Shown here: positions 26,142-39,879 of the stretch, one piece after another
How the letters are laid out: each line of letters begins with the position of its first letter
Numbering within the stretch: the first letter of the stretch is position 1
NCBI GenBank assembly: GCA_027563935.2
Contig: JANVAS020000203.1
Span: 9,176,001 to 9,240,000 of the forward strand
DNA length: 64,000 nucleotides
Origin: Costus lasius
Taxonomy: Eukaryota > Streptophyta > Magnoliopsida > Zingiberales > Costaceae
Direction of reading: 5' to 3'
Translations under genes and position numbers: made by a program
The notes under the pieces: generated by a model
The model's input: only the letters and a program-made list of their open reading frames with translations
Database searches by the model: none
What the model was told of the DNA's origin: nothing

Positions 26142-26146
26142 AGTAT

Positions 26147-29100
26147 ATCCTTCAATACTAAGTTCTTCCTGACCTCCATATATCAAGAACATATCTTTGG
26201 TCCTCCGAAGATATTTCAAAATGTTCTTGACCGCAATCCAGTGTGCCTTCCCTGGATTACTTTGGAATCGACTGGTCACGCTTAACCCGTAAGCAACGTC
26301 TGGGCGAGTACACAACATCGCATACATAATGGATCCAATAGCCGAAGCATAAGGCGTATTGCCCATTTCATCTTTCTCAGTCTGTGTTTGTGGACACTGA
26401 CTCTTTGAAAGATTCAGACCATGTCTGACTGGAAGATATCCTCTTTTAGAATTTTCTAAATGAAATCTCTCCAGGACATTATCGATGTAAGTACTCTAGC
26501 ACAGCCCGAGAAGCCTCTTAGATCTATCTCTGTAGATCTTCACACCTAATACATAGGCTGCTTCTCCTAAATCTGTCATCTGGAAACATTTTCTTAACCA
26601 TGCTTTGACAGCATGTAGTTCAGGAATATCGTTTCCAATGATCAAGATATCATCGACGTAGAGGACTAGGAAAGTAATCACGCTCCCACTAAACCTCTTA
26701 TATACACACGGGTCATCTTCATTCTTGATGAAACCAAATTCACAGATTGATTCATCAAAACGAATATTCCAGCTTCTTGATGCTTGTTTAAGTCCATAAA
26801 TGGACTTCTTTAATTTACATATTTTATGACGATCTGATGGATTAGTAAAACCTTCAGGTTGTGTCATATACACATCCTCTTCCAGTTTTCCATTAAGGAA
26901 AGCGGTCTTCACATCCATCTGCCAGATCTCATAATCATAATATGCTGCTATCGTGAGAATAATCCGAATAGACTTGAACATAGCTACAGGAGAGAAAGTT
27001 TCATCATAATCTATCCCGTAGATTTGTTTGAAACCTTTCGCAACTAGCCTGCCTTTATAGGTAACCACGTTACCATCCATGTCAATCTTCTTCTTGAAGA
27101 TCCATTTACAGCCTATAGGGATTACTCCCGGAGGCGGATCAACCAAATCCCAAACTTGGTTATCAGACATGGAGTCCATCTCGGCTCGCATAGCTTCAAG
27201 CCATCTTGCTGATTCCGGTCCACTGACCGCATCCGCATAAGTGAGGGGTTCATCATTAATGATGTAGACTCCGTCATAGCGCTCAGGCTGACGACGGATC
27301 CTTCCCGATCTACGCGGTTCCCGTGATATCTGAACCTCAGGTTGCTCAGTAACCTGATCTATTGGCTCAGGCTCATCCAACTGAACTTAACTACTTTGTC
27401 CCGCTTCTGGATTTTCATCCAGCTTTATTTCTCTCCCACTGGCCTCTTGCAGAAGAAATTCCTTCTCAAGAAAAATAGCCGTTCGAGCAACAAATACTTT
27501 GTTCTCCTTGGGATCGTAGAAATAATAACCCTTAGTTTCTTTAGGGTAACCGACAAAGATACATTTATCTGATCTGCTCTCTAGTTTCCCAGAGGCGAGC
27601 TTTTTGACATAAGCCTCGCAACCCCAGATCTTGATAAATGTCAAGCTCGGCTATTTCCCATACCATAACTCATATGGAGTCTTTGAAACTGCCTTAGATG
27701 GCACTCGGTTTAGTACCTTTGCAGCTGTTACCAGTGCAAATCCCCAAAAGGAGTAAGGTAGAGTAGCCTGACTCATCATAGAACGAACCATATCCAGTAA
27801 GGTTCTATTTCTCCTCTCGGACACACCATTCCATTGCGGTGTTCCTGGTGGAGTGAGCTGTGAGATAATCCCACACCCCTTCAGATAGTCAGTAAAATCA
27901 TGACTCAAGTATTCTCCACCTCGATCTGAACGAAGTGCCTTGATATTTTGGCCTAGCTGATTCTGTACTTCATTTTTGAACTCTTTGAACTTGTCAAAAG
28001 ATTCACTTTTATGTCTCATTAGATAGACATAACCATATCTACTGAAATCATCAGTAAAGGTAATGAAGTATGAATAGCCACCTCTGGCATGTTTACTAAA
28101 TGGCCCACACACATCACTGTGTATAAGGTCAAGTAAACTTGAAGCCCTTTGACCTTTATTAGGAAAAGGAGCTTTCGTCATTTTACCCATTAAACAAGCT
28201 TTGCATGTATCAAGCTTCTCATAGGAGAATGATCCCAGCAGTCCATGATCATGCAACCGCTTAATGCGCTTCTTGTTAATATGGCCTAAACGACTATGCC
28301 ATAGCAAGGTGCTGTGATCAGCATACTTGGCTTTCTTATTATCAATCTCTTGTATAGAACATTCCATGTCCAACATGAATAACCCATTGTTAATTGACCC
28401 AGTAGCATAAACAATATTATCAAAAGTAATATAACACTTTGAAATTTTGCATTCAAAGGAAAACCCTTTCCTGACAAGAGCCGGAATAGAGATAATATTC
28501 TTAGTTATGCTCGGTACAAAATAACAATTGTCCAGTTCTAATACAAGACCAGATGGTAAAGAGATGTAATAAACTCCTACAGCAACAGCAGCAACCCGTG
28601 CCCCGTTTCCAACTCGTAGGTCCACCTCATGCTGTCCCACCTGTCTTCTTCTCTTGAGTTCCTGTACATTTGAACTAATGTGAACTCCACATGCAGTGTC
28701 CAACACCCATGATATAGAAGAAGAAAACATGACTTCAGTCACGAAAATACCTGAGCCAGAAGCGAAAGGCTTGCTTCCCTTCTTATCTCCTTGGAGCGCT
28801 TTACAGTCCTTTTTCCAGTGACCCAGCTGGCCACAATGGAAACATCTGTATTCCTTTGACCGCTTTACCTTTTGTTTCAGAGCCTTGTTGTAGCTCTTGA
28901 CAGGGGCTTTGCCCTTCTTCCCCTTCTTCTTGTTCCTAGAAGGAACCATTAGGACAGAGGATGAAGGCGTTCCCTTCTCACGAGACTGAGTCTGCTCTGT
29001 AGTCAAGAGCATGTTCAGTAACTCTGCCGGCGTACAGTCGATCTTATTCATATTAAAATTAATAATGAATGGATCGAAAGAGGCCGGGAGAGACTGCAAG

Positions 29101-29570
29101 ATGATGTCTACAACAAGCTCCTGATTGATGGTGTGTCCCAGTTTCTCTAGAGCCTCCTTGTACCCAATCATCTTGAGCACGTGAGCTCCCACTGGACTCC
29201 CTTCAGTCAGTTTGCTCTGAAAGAAAAGTTTCGTCAGATTATAGCGTTCAGTCCTTGCCTGTGCAGCATACAGCATCTTGAGGTTTGCTATAATTTCTAT
29301 AGCAGATAGATCCTCATGCTGACGCTGCAGCTCTGGCGTCATAGACGCAAGCATCAAGCAAGCGACATCAATGCTATCATTGACATGCTTCTCATAAGCT
29401 TCCCGAACCGCCCTTGCGGCGTTCGGAGCGGGTTGAGGCGGTATAGCCGTCTCGAGGACATATAGCTTCCTCTCAGCCTTAAGAACAATCTTAAGGTGTC
29501 CGTACCAGTCTGAGAAGTTTGGCCCAGCAAACTTCTCCCTTTCCAGTAGGGATCGCACTTTGAACGCAGT
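26147..29570 (-). pseudogene. gag-pol: A1 gag-pol, main part, broken
   Basis: Gag, zinc knuckle, protease (WVLDTACG), integrase and most of RT, in one frame without indels. The codon aligned with the start ATG of A2, A3 and A5 (29568-29570) is ACT, so no initiator is visible; the first ORF call at 29558 starts at a GTG. Stops are TAG at 27651-27653 (in integrase, where relatives have CAG), TAA at 27387-27389 (between integrase and RT) and TAG at 26496-26498 (in RT after YVDD). The TAA is shared with A4. The zinc knuckle is preserved. RNase H is split off by A3 after GYTDA-type sequence and continues at 17048-16770 and 7792-7602. Confidence 0.93.
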
Positions 29571-31351
29571 GGTGTTCGTTGCTGCAGTAATCTACAACAA
29601 TGCAAGAACAGCAAGGTTAGTATCAATATTAGAATCAATTCAGGACTTAAGAATGATTCTTTTATCACTATTTTATCTGACTGAAAAATCCAGTAAAACA
29701 GTCCGAAAGAGTGAAACTCTTTTAGTGAGACGGGATCCAGATTTCATACTTGGTCTCCGCGTCCCGCTCAGGCGAGATAAGATGCACAGAGAGTACAAGC
29801 ACTAATCTCTGGTAGGCAATCCCTGCCAATCGCCAACCCGTGCGATTCCCCTTCATCTGGGCAATCCAGCAGACTGTGCCAACTGAGTTGGTACAACACA
29901 GTCTCTGATCCCACAGATGGCTGCCTCCATATAGCTACCATATGCTCAATATGTAGCCTACATGGTCAAGCTGACCTGACCTACTCCCTGGACCACCACG
30001 TGCTATGCTGAGCAACGAGAAGCGATAAATCCCTTCTCTGTAACACGCAGGTGTAATCACACACCGTCTGAAGATAGATGGGCGTGCCCACTGAGTGGGT
30101 ACAACACGGCCCCAACGATAGTCAGAACAGTGAGGTTTCGCGTCAGAAGGCTATCGTGCTTGATATTTCACGTTGGATTTTAACGGTCCTTTTATCTTCT
30201 TAACTATCATGCAAATCCTATGGTGATAGCAGAAGAATAAATCATGCAGTTCTAATTATTTAAACAATAAATGAAAGCATGATGATCTTATATGGTAAAA
30301 GCCCATTAAGCCTAAGTTAGACCTTAATTTAACTTAAGTCTTCACTTGAGCTCTTGATGGGTCTTTAACATTTCTTCTGGCCCAACCCAGGGCCCAAGCG
30401 CCCACTGCAGCTCAGAGGCGCCCACCAGGTAAAATGCGCCTGTCCTAGAGTCGAACCCTAGACCTCCCACTGGTGAAGCCACTTGCTGCATGCGCCTCTG
30501 CCATGTGTGCTCTGTGCTCATGTCTGATCAAAATACATTTTAATCTATCTAGACATGATTGACACGTAGGTCAATTACACTTTATAAATTAATTAAAATG
30601 TGATGCGCAGATCACAATAAATAATTTACAATATTCATCCAGGCACGCAGGCCCCAGCACAGCACACATTAATCGGGCAGCCCACATAAGATTAAATAAA
30701 CACTGATCATGTTATACAAACATCATGTGATCCAATCAAGAAAATAAAAGTTTTCGAAAAACCCATTGGATTCATTTTATTTCCTTATGTGCCCTACTAC
30801 CTTACAACGGTCCATTAATAGGGATCCACTCATCAGACCTAGTCAGACCCACTGCCCTTGCATGCACCAAGTCCTAACTGACTTGAGTTGACCTAATGGT
30901 CAACCATGCATGCGCTGGGCTGAACGACCCTCATGAGTTCTGGCAAGCGGGTGTGACCCCGGGCCTAACTCATGAGCGTTCACTTGTTGTCTCAACCAGA
31001 CATCGCTACACGCCTGTCTGCAGTCGACCTATAGCCATTTGGTCGACCCATCTAGGCTGTCAGATAGTCTGATCAGACTGTTGGGTCTAGACTCGATTGA
31101 TGACTTCAACCCTAATAACCCATCTAAGTTTTTAAAGCAGGCGCTTATAGATATAGATGGAGCGCGCAAGAAGTTAAGTTTTGACAAAAACATCTACTTG
31201 CGCCAACAATAAACATCATACATGTGCCACAAGTAATGAACATACATCTAGTATTTTCGCATGATGATAGCCTTAGATCTTATCATAAGCGCAAACAAGG
31301 ATCACAAAAAGCAATCATATGAACATACAGGAACCTGGCTCTGATACCAAT
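29571..31351 (-). other. A1 leader with primer-binding site
   Basis: Leader of 1.78 kb. Hairpins are at 29706-29722 (stem AAAGAGT/ACTCTTT, loop GAA instead of AAC), 29879-29891 and 30087-30099. The primer site, exact, is 31338-31349. Text such as CAGGCACGCAGGCCCCAGCACAG near 30641 is shared with the other A leaders. Confidence 0.8.
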
Positions 31352-33032
31352 TGAAAGGTCCCTAATAAGGGGGGGAAGAAACCCTAATAGGCGCATAACA
31401 GGGATCATACATGCGGAAGCTAGGGTTTCATAGAAAATCGATATGCATGTCATATAATCAACTCTTAAGGCTTGTATAGAGCGAAAGGGATTCATACCAT
31501 TGCCATTGCAAGGATGGCGACTTGGAAGCAAAGATGCGAGTGCTTCTTCTCCAAAGGCACCGCACACAAGATGAGAGAAGCTTTCTTCTTGTCGCTCCTT
31601 GTGCTAGCAAGGATCTCTAAGTGTCCTAATCGCTTGAAGGGATGAGATCTCCTTTTTCCTTGGCTTGTCCGAATTCTCTCCAAGGCGTGAAGAAGTCACA
31701 CACGAGAGAAGGGGCGTCGAGAGAAGACGCAAGCGTTTAGGCGTTGAGAGGAAGTGGCGTTAATGACTTTCCAAAAATAGAAAGTCATGAAGCCATGCGC
31801 CCATGATCTCAAAACCGACCAAAACGCCTTCAAGCTTTGAACCATGAGTTCACTCATGTGAACCGGTTCAAGCCAATTCGATCCATTTCAATTTCGTTCA
31901 AAGACCAAATCAAATCAGCCCAAGCCATGGTCTAGATCTTACTGAACCAAATGGTTCAAGATCTAACCGTTCATCTCTTGATGCTCTTGATCTCACCGAT
32001 CTAGCATCAATTCTCTCGATCGAAGCTTACCGATCTCAAGCCCTAATCAATCAAACATGATCAGACCAGATCTCACTTACAATCAGAGATTAAATCCCTT
32101 TAAACTGAATCAAAACAATTCAGTCCACACGATCTGACATAAGTAAGCCATATCATCAAATTGTGCGACCCTAAGGGTTTCCTTTAAATGTCGGTAACGA
32201 TAACTTACGTTATCACGATCAGTGAGGGGTATCTAGCAACACATCACTGTCTCCCGATATAAAGGAAAGAGTCTTCCAAGACTACACCCAAACCACAGCA
32301 CAAGTGTGAACCCAATTCACTTGACATATGTGTTTCCTTTGCCACTGGATGTTCTTATTGGACAAGCGTGTCAAGCCTGTAATTCCAATATGATGAGAAT
32401 GATTAGATCAGATGAACATAGTCATCTGGGTATGGCCATAAACTTTCTCTATCATCTCATCCAGGGGGCCTCTTTAGAACATCACACTCCAAACAAGGAG
32501 ACAGCAATCCTATATCTATCACTAGTGCCCTAACATGACTCATGCTCATTATCCAAGATAGTCTATAATCATTATGTTTCAAATGATATTGAACTACCTC
32601 AAAACAATGCCAATCATCATTTAGAAACACAAGTGATCTCAAGTCAGAGGAAATATGCCACTTGTTTGCATACAAGGATTATTCACATTGTGACAAGCAA
32701 TTGAATATCCTAATTAGGGTCTGTCCAGTACATCCAATGTACCCATGAGTCTACATGTTATTCCATGCTCGAAGCATCCTATAAGATTAGAACACATATT
32801 AGTCTCAATCATATCAAGGCTGTCTCATGTTCACCAAGATATCTCGACTAAGGACAAAACTGCATGTCAGCCAAGCTGAACAGCATTGAGACATTATTCA
32901 GAAGTATACATATTGCAGCAGATAATGTAACAACCTGAATAACAACTATTGCCTTTATAAACATAGAGTTTATACATGATACTGATATAATCCCAAGGCC
33001 TCAAACATTAGCCTTAAGGGCATACCCCAACA
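31352..33032 (-). repeat. A1 5' LTR
   Basis: 1,681 bp, from TGAAAGGTCCCTAATAAGG to ATACCCCAACA; partner of 5901-7581. Contains the inverted repeat GATAAC-TTAC-GTTATC at 32199-32214. Followed by the CAGAC duplication. Confidence 0.95.
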
Positions 33033-33037
33033 CAGAC

Positions 33038-34951
33038 CATATCTCTCTGGAAGGTATCAATATTTGGAATCATCCAACATAAACCTTTCCAGAAACTCTT
33101 GGATGAACATAGATTGACTAAAGGGCAATGACTTTCTTGGATCTCTATCTATAGATCCTCATGCCTAGGATGTAGGCATCACTCCCTATATCAATCTTCT
33201 CAAAATACTTCTCAAGCCTCATCTTCACCATCTGAAGAGTTGAGATGTCATTCCATGTGAGGAGAATATCATCAATCTTCTAGAACAAGAACTATTATGG
33301 TGCTCCCACTTATCTTCTTGTAAACACAGGCTCTTTTAAACATGCTTGCATAACACCATGCATATCTTTATGGCCTTGATATGAAAACCTTCTGGCTATT
33401 TCCTTATAGATATCTTTTCAGACGTCCATGCAAGTAAGGCAGTTTTCATAACAACATGCCATAACTGATTATGCAATTATAACAAGAAGATTCCTAATGG
33501 ACTTAAATCTCAACTATTGGTGACAAATTTCATCATTATCCACCCAGTGGATTTGCCTGAAATTTCTGTTCACCAGCTTGCTTTAAGGTAACAATATTAC
33601 TTTCCATGTCTATCTTCCTAGAAGATTTATTTACAGCCTGTGGGTATAACCCCTTTGGCGGCTCATCCAAGTCCTAGACTTGATCAGCAGACATGGAGTC
33701 CATTTTGGGTTCTCATGGCCCTTAGCCATTTCTTGGAATCTGGTCCATTGACCTCGTCCATTTCATCACAAGTCTTAGGTTCATCCCAGATGAAAAGTTC
33801 GTCATGCCCAGCATTTCGAATCCATCCAGACTTATGTCGTTCCTGTGTTACTTTAACCTCATGTTGACTTTCAACCTGTATGTGAGATTTTGTTCTCCAT
33901 CTATGTCTAATTATATTGTGGTTGATTCTGGACCTTGTCCCAATCAAATCTACTCCCACTAGTTTCTTTCAAAAGAAATAGTTTGAGCAACAAATATTTT
34001 GTTCTCTTTGGGATAGAATTAGCACTCTACAGTGCACTACAAACACATTTACTTTTGAGATCACTGCACATTACAATCCCAATTCCATTGAAGAAATGGG
34101 ATATTTGCATTTTGCAACTCAAAAGCTAACTTAGACACACTTTCCAATGGAGCGACAGTACATCTGTTTACATGGCGTCAAAGTAGTAAATTTGCATGAC
34201 TATTCAAAGATGGAACCACATCCAATGTGTTCCTCTTTCTTTCTTTGAAATTCACCACACAGTGGTGTTCCAAGTAAGCTGTGAGATAATCCCCACACTC
34301 CTTAGGATAGTCATCAAATTTTCCACTAATCACCTTGATCCAATCAAACTGCTTTAATAGATCCTCCAATTTGACTCAATACTTCATTTCTTTGATTTCT
34401 CCAAAGTTCTTAGGTTGGATAAGGCATACCCACACCTGTTGAAGCATATAACATCTCTTAGTGCTTGTTTACATGGGTCCACATACATTGCTGTGTAATA
34501 GATCCAACAAGCCACTTACCCTTCAACCCTTTATGGTGAAGGCAGCATCTGTCACTTTGTTCCTTTGAACAAGGCTCACATTTATCATAATCCTAAAAGG
34601 ATAATGATCCCAATAGTCCATTGACATTTGGATGTGACCATTGTTCGATGGTTTAAGAGACAATGCCATAAGAGGATGTTAATTGAATCAATGGATCTGA
34701 TATTGTGTTACATATAGAGGCACAAACTATTATCAACTGTATCACTTCAATAGAACATCTCAGTTATAAAGAAAAATATCATATATTATTTCAAACTGAA
34801 ATCCTTTCCAAAAGAAATGATGTTCTAATACATAAGTTGATACATAATAGCAAAGTTCTAGATAAAGTCTTCAAAGTAATGAGATGATATCAACAGCAGC
34901 ATCCAATGCTCCATCCTTGACCCGAGAGTCGATCCCATCAAGCCTCATCGT
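33038..34951 (-). pseudogene. B pol remnant: RT and integrase
   Basis: Middle of the B coding region, strongly decayed. The reverse strand at 33265-33276 reads IDDI in the position of the RT catalytic YVDDI, and downstream codons keep an RT-like pattern including YILG. Near 33684-33830 the code resembles the copia linker before RT (EVNGPDSKKWLRAMR). Near 34280-34320 and 34480-34500 the bases align with the integrase of A elements (GAGATAATCCCCACACTCC; TACATTGCTGTGTAATAG). There are many stops and shifts and no functional product. The segment ends in the C target duplication ATCGT (34947-34951). Confidence 0.78.
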
Positions 34952-36925
34952 TGATGTAGGAGGGAAGCATGCAATTTGGGCTAGCAAGAAAAATAAATTT
35001 GAGATAAAAAAAAAGCTAGCATGCAAGATTAACTATGGGGTTTTCAAAAAATATGTTTTTGGTTTTTTAGTGTAAAATCCAAAATTTTGCATGCAAGTAA
35101 CTACAAGTTCTAAACATGGATTCTAACATGATAAAACAAAACTACACTACACATGTGATCTAATAATCTAAGGCTAAGCATGCAATCCTATAACTAAACT
35201 ATTTTGACTAGGAATTCAAAAACTAGGAGATATACTTACAAAGTGACTCTTGAGAATAGAAGAGTCGTATCGTCCCGGTCTTCAACGGTCCTACTCTGAT
35301 GGAAGGAGTTGCATCATTACAAAAACACCAACACAGCAAACTCACACATGCGTGAGCATCAAATAAAATTTAATGTCCAAGTCCTTTACAATGAAGAAAT
35401 CAAAAGGGGAGGTTAAGCCTCCAAGTTCCTCTTGCCTAAACAATAATAAGACTATTCTAAAGAGGGGAAGAGGAAAGCTTGCATCAACATGAGTTCATGG
35501 TGGCCATGTGGTCCTTCAAATCCTTGCGCCATCTTCCTAGAAAACAAAGAACAAGGTGTAGTAAGATGCACAAACAAACAAGGTGTTATGAAAGAAGCAC
35601 TATCATCAGAAGACTATAATACTTAGCTTGCTTTTCTTTGGAGGCCGAGAGTCACAAGAAGTCCTTTTGAAGTGGTTGCCCCACTAAGGTTTGAAGATGA
35701 TGGAGGTGCGCCACAAGAGATTGGAGAAGATGGAGAGGTGCCAAAGTGGATGATGAAGTCCTTTGAAGAGGAGATGCGCCACTTGTTGAGAGGAGTGTTT
35801 CTTGCACCACAAGTTGATGGAAGATCTTTGAAGAAGAGGTTAGCGAAGGGAACCTTGGCCCTTGGGGAGGAAGTGGAGATAGGTGACACAAGCAGCTCAG
35901 AGGAGAAGGGGAAAGGGAAGGGCGACACAAGCACCCAAGGTTGCTAGGCAACTAATCGACATTTCATTATCAAATCATTCTACAAGTTCCATGCGATTAC
36001 AAGGGTTCGTAGACATTTTCCTCAACGTTACAAAAGAGCAAATTAAGAAAGAAATTATAGTCTTCAATGCTTTGTCGAGGCAACGGCTCCTTTGATTGTG
36101 ATTTGGCTTTAAAACTTCCCATATTTGAGTGTGAACGCCAATTTGCTTGCTTGCTTGTCAATGCTTGGTCGAATTATTTTTGAAACATTCCCTTCTTTGG
36201 CTTGGACGAATATAGAATTCTCTTGGTGGCTTTGGGCGCACGCTTCCTTACTTGGGCGCCAAGAAAGGTGACAATACTTCCTCCTTTGGCCATGGATGAT
36301 TTTCGCTTGATATGTGATCGGCTTGAATGTTGTGCTTGGATGAATTTCTTTTGAATTCTTCCCTTAAGTGGCTTCATGAGGTGGCAAGGCTTCCATGCTT
36401 GTCTTGGGCGAATTTGGAGAGGATTGATAGAATGGTTAGCTTGTTTCCTTCCATGGTGTGAACAAAAATCCCATTAATTGCCTTCCTTGATTTTAGGGAT
36501 TGGGATCTTGATTTTTCTTCTTTCATGGGCGCATATTACTTGAGGTGGCTGAAATAATCCATGATTGATGAGGCATACGAATTTGGAAAGGTGAGATGAA
36601 CTCCTTTCATCTCAAGTCTTCACTTTGAGTGAGGCTTTGAAGTGACCTTCCATATTTGGAGCTAGCTTTGTTGAGTGAGCTTTGAGCTAGCCTTGAGCTT
36701 GTCCACATGACTTGTAAATGCTTATTACACTACTCCTACTAGGATGCAACATTATGACATGCACTAATTCTAGTATGATGCAACATAATTTCCATAAAAG
36801 AAAAATACAAAACAAAGTATAAAATTTACCAAATGTAGCTACATGATGCATGCAATGCAAAGGTGCCTTAGGGTAGCCTTAAGCTCCATTTATATTTTCT
36901 TGGGTCATGGTCTCTACCCCCATCA
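34952..36925. repeat. C unit 1 (LTR-like)
   Basis: 1,974 bp, ending TCTACCCCCATCA. Near-identical to unit 2; for example GAAGCATGCAATTTGGGC recurs at 36935 and the 35220-35300 text recurs near 37200-37280. ORFs at 35623-35951 on both strands are purine-rich low-complexity sequence with no protein family signal, so I do not call genes. Confidence 0.78.
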
Positions 36926-36928
36926 ATT

Positions 36929-38216
36929 TGGGGGGAAGCATGCAATTTGGGCAAGCATGAAAAATAAATTTGAGATAAAAAAAAAAGCTAGCATGCAAGA
37001 TTAACTATGGGGTTTTCAAAAAATATGTTTTTGGTATTTTAGTGTAAAATCCAAAATTTTGCATGCAAGTAACTACAAGTTCTAAACATGGATTCTAACA
37101 TGATAAAACAAAACTACACTACACATGTGATCTAATAATCTAAGGCTAAGCATGCAATCCTATAACTAAACTATTTTGACTAGGAATTGAAAAACTAGGA
37201 GATATACTTACAGAGTGACTCTTGAGAATAGAAGAGTCGTATCGTCCCGGTCTTCAACGGTCCTACTCTGATGGAAGGAGTTTCATCATTACAAGAACAC
37301 CAACATAGCAAACTCACACATGCGTGAGCATCAAATAAAATTTAAAGTCCAAGTCCTTTACAATGAAGAAATCAAAAGGGGAGGTTAAGCCTCCAAGTTC
37401 CTCTTGCCTAAACAATAATAAGACTATTCTAAAGAGGGGAAGAGGAAAGCTTGCATCAACATGAGTTCATGGTGGCCATGTGGTCCTTCAAATCCTTGCG
37501 CCATCTTCCTAGAAAACAAAGAACAAGGTATAGTAAGATGCACAAACAAACAAGGTGTTATGAAAGAAGCACTATTATCAGAAGACTATAATACTTAGCT
37601 TGCTTTTCTTTGGAGGCCAAGAGTCACAAGAAGTCCTTTTGAAGTGGTTGCGCCACTAAGGTTTTAAGATGATGGAGGTGCGCCACAAGAGATTGTAGAA
37701 GATGGAGAGGTGCCAAAGTGGATGATGCAGTCTTTTGAAGAGGAGATGTGCCACTTGTTGAGAGGAGTAATTCTTGCACCACAAGTTGATGGAAGATCTT
37801 TGAAGAAGAGGTTAGCGAAGGGAACCTTGGCCCTTGGGGAGGAAGTGGAGATAGGTGACACAAGCACCTCAGAGGAGAAGGGGAAAGGGAAGGGCGACAC
37901 AAGCACCCAAGGTTGCTAGGCAACTAATCAACATTTCATTATCAAATCATTCTACAAGTTCCATGTGATTACAAGGGTTTTCCTCAACGTTACAAAAGAG
38001 CAAATTAAGAAAGAAATTATAGTCTTCAATGCTTTGTCGAGGCAACGGCTCCTTTGATTGTGATTTGGCTTTAAAACTTCCCATATTTGAGTGTGAACGC
38101 CAATTTGCTTGCTTGCTTGTCAATGCTTGGTCGAATTATTTTTGAAACATTCCCATCTTTGGCTTGGACGAATATAGAATTCTCTTGGTGGCTTTGGGCG
38201 CACGCTTCCTTACTTG
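36929..38216. repeat. C unit 2, first part
   Basis: Second copy of the C unit. Its first bases differ from unit 1 (TGGGGGGAAGC instead of TGATGTAGGAGGGAAGC). Interrupted at 38216 by A4 after the duplication ACTTG (38212-38216). Confidence 0.75.
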
Positions 38217-39859
38217 TGAAAGGGAGAAACCTAAGTCACATGCGCTTCTAGAGTTTTGCATAGGCGAAAAACTAGGTTTCATGAATCGCATGGCTTGTAA
38301 ATATAATCAACCATAGAAGGGTAAATCAATGCGTTACCATTGCCATTTGTTTGAGTGTCGACTTGGAAGAAGAAAGGGCAAGCAGCACTTCTCCTAAGAA
38401 TCGCACACAAGATGTGGATGGCTACTTCCTTGTGCTCTTTGGGCTAGCAAAGATCCAAGAAGTCCCTTTTCGTGTGTGAGGAGATGTCTTCACTTGTTGG
38501 CTGGCCGAAAACTCTCTATCACTCTCGTGGAGACGAGTCACACACGAGCAAGAGGCGAGAGAGATGGGCGATGAAGTCGTGGGGAGTTTCCAAAAGGGAA
38601 TAACGCCTTACCAAATATAGTAAGTATTCAACTCCATTTAACTCCCCATAAACCCATCGATTTAACCAACCGAAATTTCTCTCTCAATTGAACCATGCGT
38701 TCACTAAGTGAACCGGTTCAATTCTATTTGGTTCAAAGACCAAACCGAACCAACCATGGTCTTGATCTCTTTGAACCAAATGGCTCAAGATCTAACCACA
38801 CATCTCTTGACCCTCTTGATCTCTACGATCAGGCATCAATTCTCTTGATCGAAGCTTACCGATCTCAAGCCCTAATCAATCAAACATGATCAGACCAGAT
38901 CTCACTTCAAATCAGAGTTTAAATTCCTTTAAACTGAACTAGAATAATTCATTCCACATGATCTGACATAAGTAAGCCATATCATCAAATTGTGCGACCC
39001 CAAGGGTTTCCTTCAACGTCGGTAACGATAACTTTCATTATCACGATCAGAGAGGGGTATCTAGCAACACATCACTGTCTCCCGATATGAAGGAAAGAGT
39101 CTTCCAAGACTACACCCAAAACCACAGCTCAAGTGTGAATCCAATTCACTCAGTATACATGTTCCCTTTGCCACTGGACGTTCTTATTGGACAAGCGTGT
39201 CAAGCCTGTAATTCCGACATGATGAGAATGGTTAGATCAGATGATCATAGTCATCTGGGTATGGCCATACACTTTCTCAACCATCTCATCCAGGGGGCCC
39301 CTATAGAACATCACACTCCAACAAGGAGAGGCAATCCTTTATCTATCACTAGTGCCCTAACATGACTCATGCCCATTATCCAAGATAATCCTTAACCATT
39401 ATTTTTCAAATGATATTGAACTATCTCAAGACAATGTCAATCATCATTTAGAAACACAAGTGATCTCAAGTCAGAGGGAGTATACCACTTGCAAGTTTAC
39501 AAGGATTATTCACATTGTGACAAACAATTGAATATCCTAAGTAGGGTCAGTCCAGTACATCCAATGCACCTATGTGTCTAAATCTTATTCCATGCTCGAA
39601 GCATCCTATAAGATCAGAACACATATTAGTCTCAATCATATCAAGGCTGTCTCATGTTCACCAAGATATCTCGACTAAGGACAATACTGCATGTCAGCCA
39701 AGCTGAACACCATTGAGACATTATTCAGAAGTATACATAACAGCAGCAGATAATGTAACAACCTGAATAACAACAATTGCCTTTATAAAACATAGTTTAT
39801 ACATGATACTGATAATAACCCAAGGCCTCAAACATTAGCCTTAAGGGCATACCCCAACA
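38217..39859 (-). repeat. A4 3' LTR
   Basis: From TGAAAGGGAGAAACC to ACCCCAACA, then polypurine-tract sequence. Contains the palindrome TGAACCGGTTCA near 38709 and several GGTTCAA-type motifs. The partner LTR begins TGGAAGGG, one base different next to the terminus. Confidence 0.95.
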
Positions 39860-39879
39860 ATCTCCCACTTGCACTTAAA

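Larger units (their letters stand above)
5901..33032 (-). mobile_element. Copia element A1, host to A2 and A3
   Basis: LTRs at 5901-7581 and 31352-33032 (both 1,681 bp), flanked by CAGAC at 5896-5900 and 33033-33037. Without A2, A3 and their duplications it is about 9.06 kb, similar to its two passengers. The primer site is 31338-31349 and the polypurine-tract sequence begins at 7582. By eye its LTRs differ at roughly 20 positions, more than those of A2 or A3, which agrees with its being their host. Confidence 0.95.

Noticed and set aside
26079..26366. 95-codon ORF with an RT/RNase H start and a novel tail
   Set aside because: The tail is A3 LTR sequence read across the insertion site; a chance chimera. 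The same applies to the ORF at 16684-16983.
35623..35951. Overlapping ORFs of about 100 codons on both strands in the C unit
   Set aside because: Purine-rich low-complexity sequence open in several frames; only the two C copies share it, as repeats.
38695..38889. GGTTCAA motifs as RNA polymerase III B boxes or tRNA remnants
   Set aside because: No matching A box at proper spacing and no cloverleaf; the B-box consensus is not met.
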